The notes under the pieces were generated by a model. It made no database searches and was not told where the DNA came from. It was given only the letters and a program-made list of their open reading frames with translations. A stretch of DNA of 24,218 nt from Lewinellaceae bacterium (GTDB taxonomy: Bacteria > Bacteroidota > Bacteroidia > Chitinophagales > Saprospiraceae): positions 1-24,218 of the forward strand of contig JADJOD010000043.1 in NCBI GenBank assembly GCA_016713985.1, read 5' to 3'. Positions 24,106 to 24,218 of this stretch are shown here, piece after piece (position 1 is the first letter of the stretch; the number at the start of each line of letters is the position of its first letter). The position numbers and the translations under genes were made by a program.

Positions 24106-24129
24106 GTCATTGGGTCATTGCGTCATTGC
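24106..24129. repeat. Three copies of an 8-nt repeat (GTCATTGC) at the 5' end of the glycosylase gene
   Basis: GTCATTGG, GTCATTGC and GTCATTGC stand in exact tandem. An in-frame stop for the SMUG2-like gene falls inside. Beyond 24130 to the window end only AT-rich sequence with no recognisable gene is present. Confidence 0.75.
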
Positions 24130-24218
24130 GGGCACATTTCATTTTCATTTCGCGCAGATTTCACACAAATTAAAAATGCACAGATGTTTCAAAGAAATTT
24201 CACCCGAGATGAAAAATG

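Overview
The window most likely comes from a member of the Bacteroidota, probably the Saprospiraceae or close relatives. The evidence is a C-terminal Por-secretion (T9SS) sorting domain, a DUF1573 protein, a SMUG2-type uracil-DNA glycosylase, several TAnnTTTG promoter motifs of the Bacteroidota type, and a TPR-like protein of a kind I associate with that family. No rRNA, tRNA, integrase or transposase was seen.

Layout. Positions 1-3211 hold a small catabolic-looking module: a CitMHS-type citrate/metal transporter (cut by the window edge and frameshifted), an AtuA/DUF1446 protein and a small AtuA-related protein, with four copies of a palindromic repeat between them. Positions 3267-4700 (minus strand) hold a TPR-like protein. 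Positions 4933-9661 hold three envelope or secreted proteins: a large T9SS cargo with seven repeats, a Cys-rich lipoprotein and a secreted protein of unknown function. Positions 9720-12234 (minus) are a copper efflux pair, the ATPase CopA and a CopZ-like HMA protein. A DUF1573 protein and a hypothetical protein follow (12489-13476). Positions 13401-20623 (minus) are a tightly packed run: sucA, then two cobalamin-binding radical SAM proteins with a SAM methyltransferase between them. rpsT is divergent from sucA, followed by a PaaE-type reductase, about 1 kb of minisatellite DNA, and a SMUG2-like glycosylase with a disrupted 5' end.

The most striking feature is short-period tandem DNA. Arrays of a 7-base unit (CCACCGT / ACGGTGG) sit inside both radical SAM genes, entering at the same codon of the linker between the B12-binding and radical SAM domains. 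The second gene carries a further array in the opposite orientation plus a 21-G tract. Other 7-, 8- and 9-base repeat families lie at the 5' ends of copA, the PaaE-like gene and the SMUG2-like gene, and in the 22.4-23.4 kb intergenic region.

Several otherwise well-preserved genes (CitMHS, the TPR-like gene, the T9SS cargo's signal peptide, copA, the first radical SAM gene, sucA) are each repaired by adding one base, often in a homopolymer. I infer uncorrected single-base deletions in the assembly rather than real gene decay. This also limits what can be said about reading frame across the arrays.
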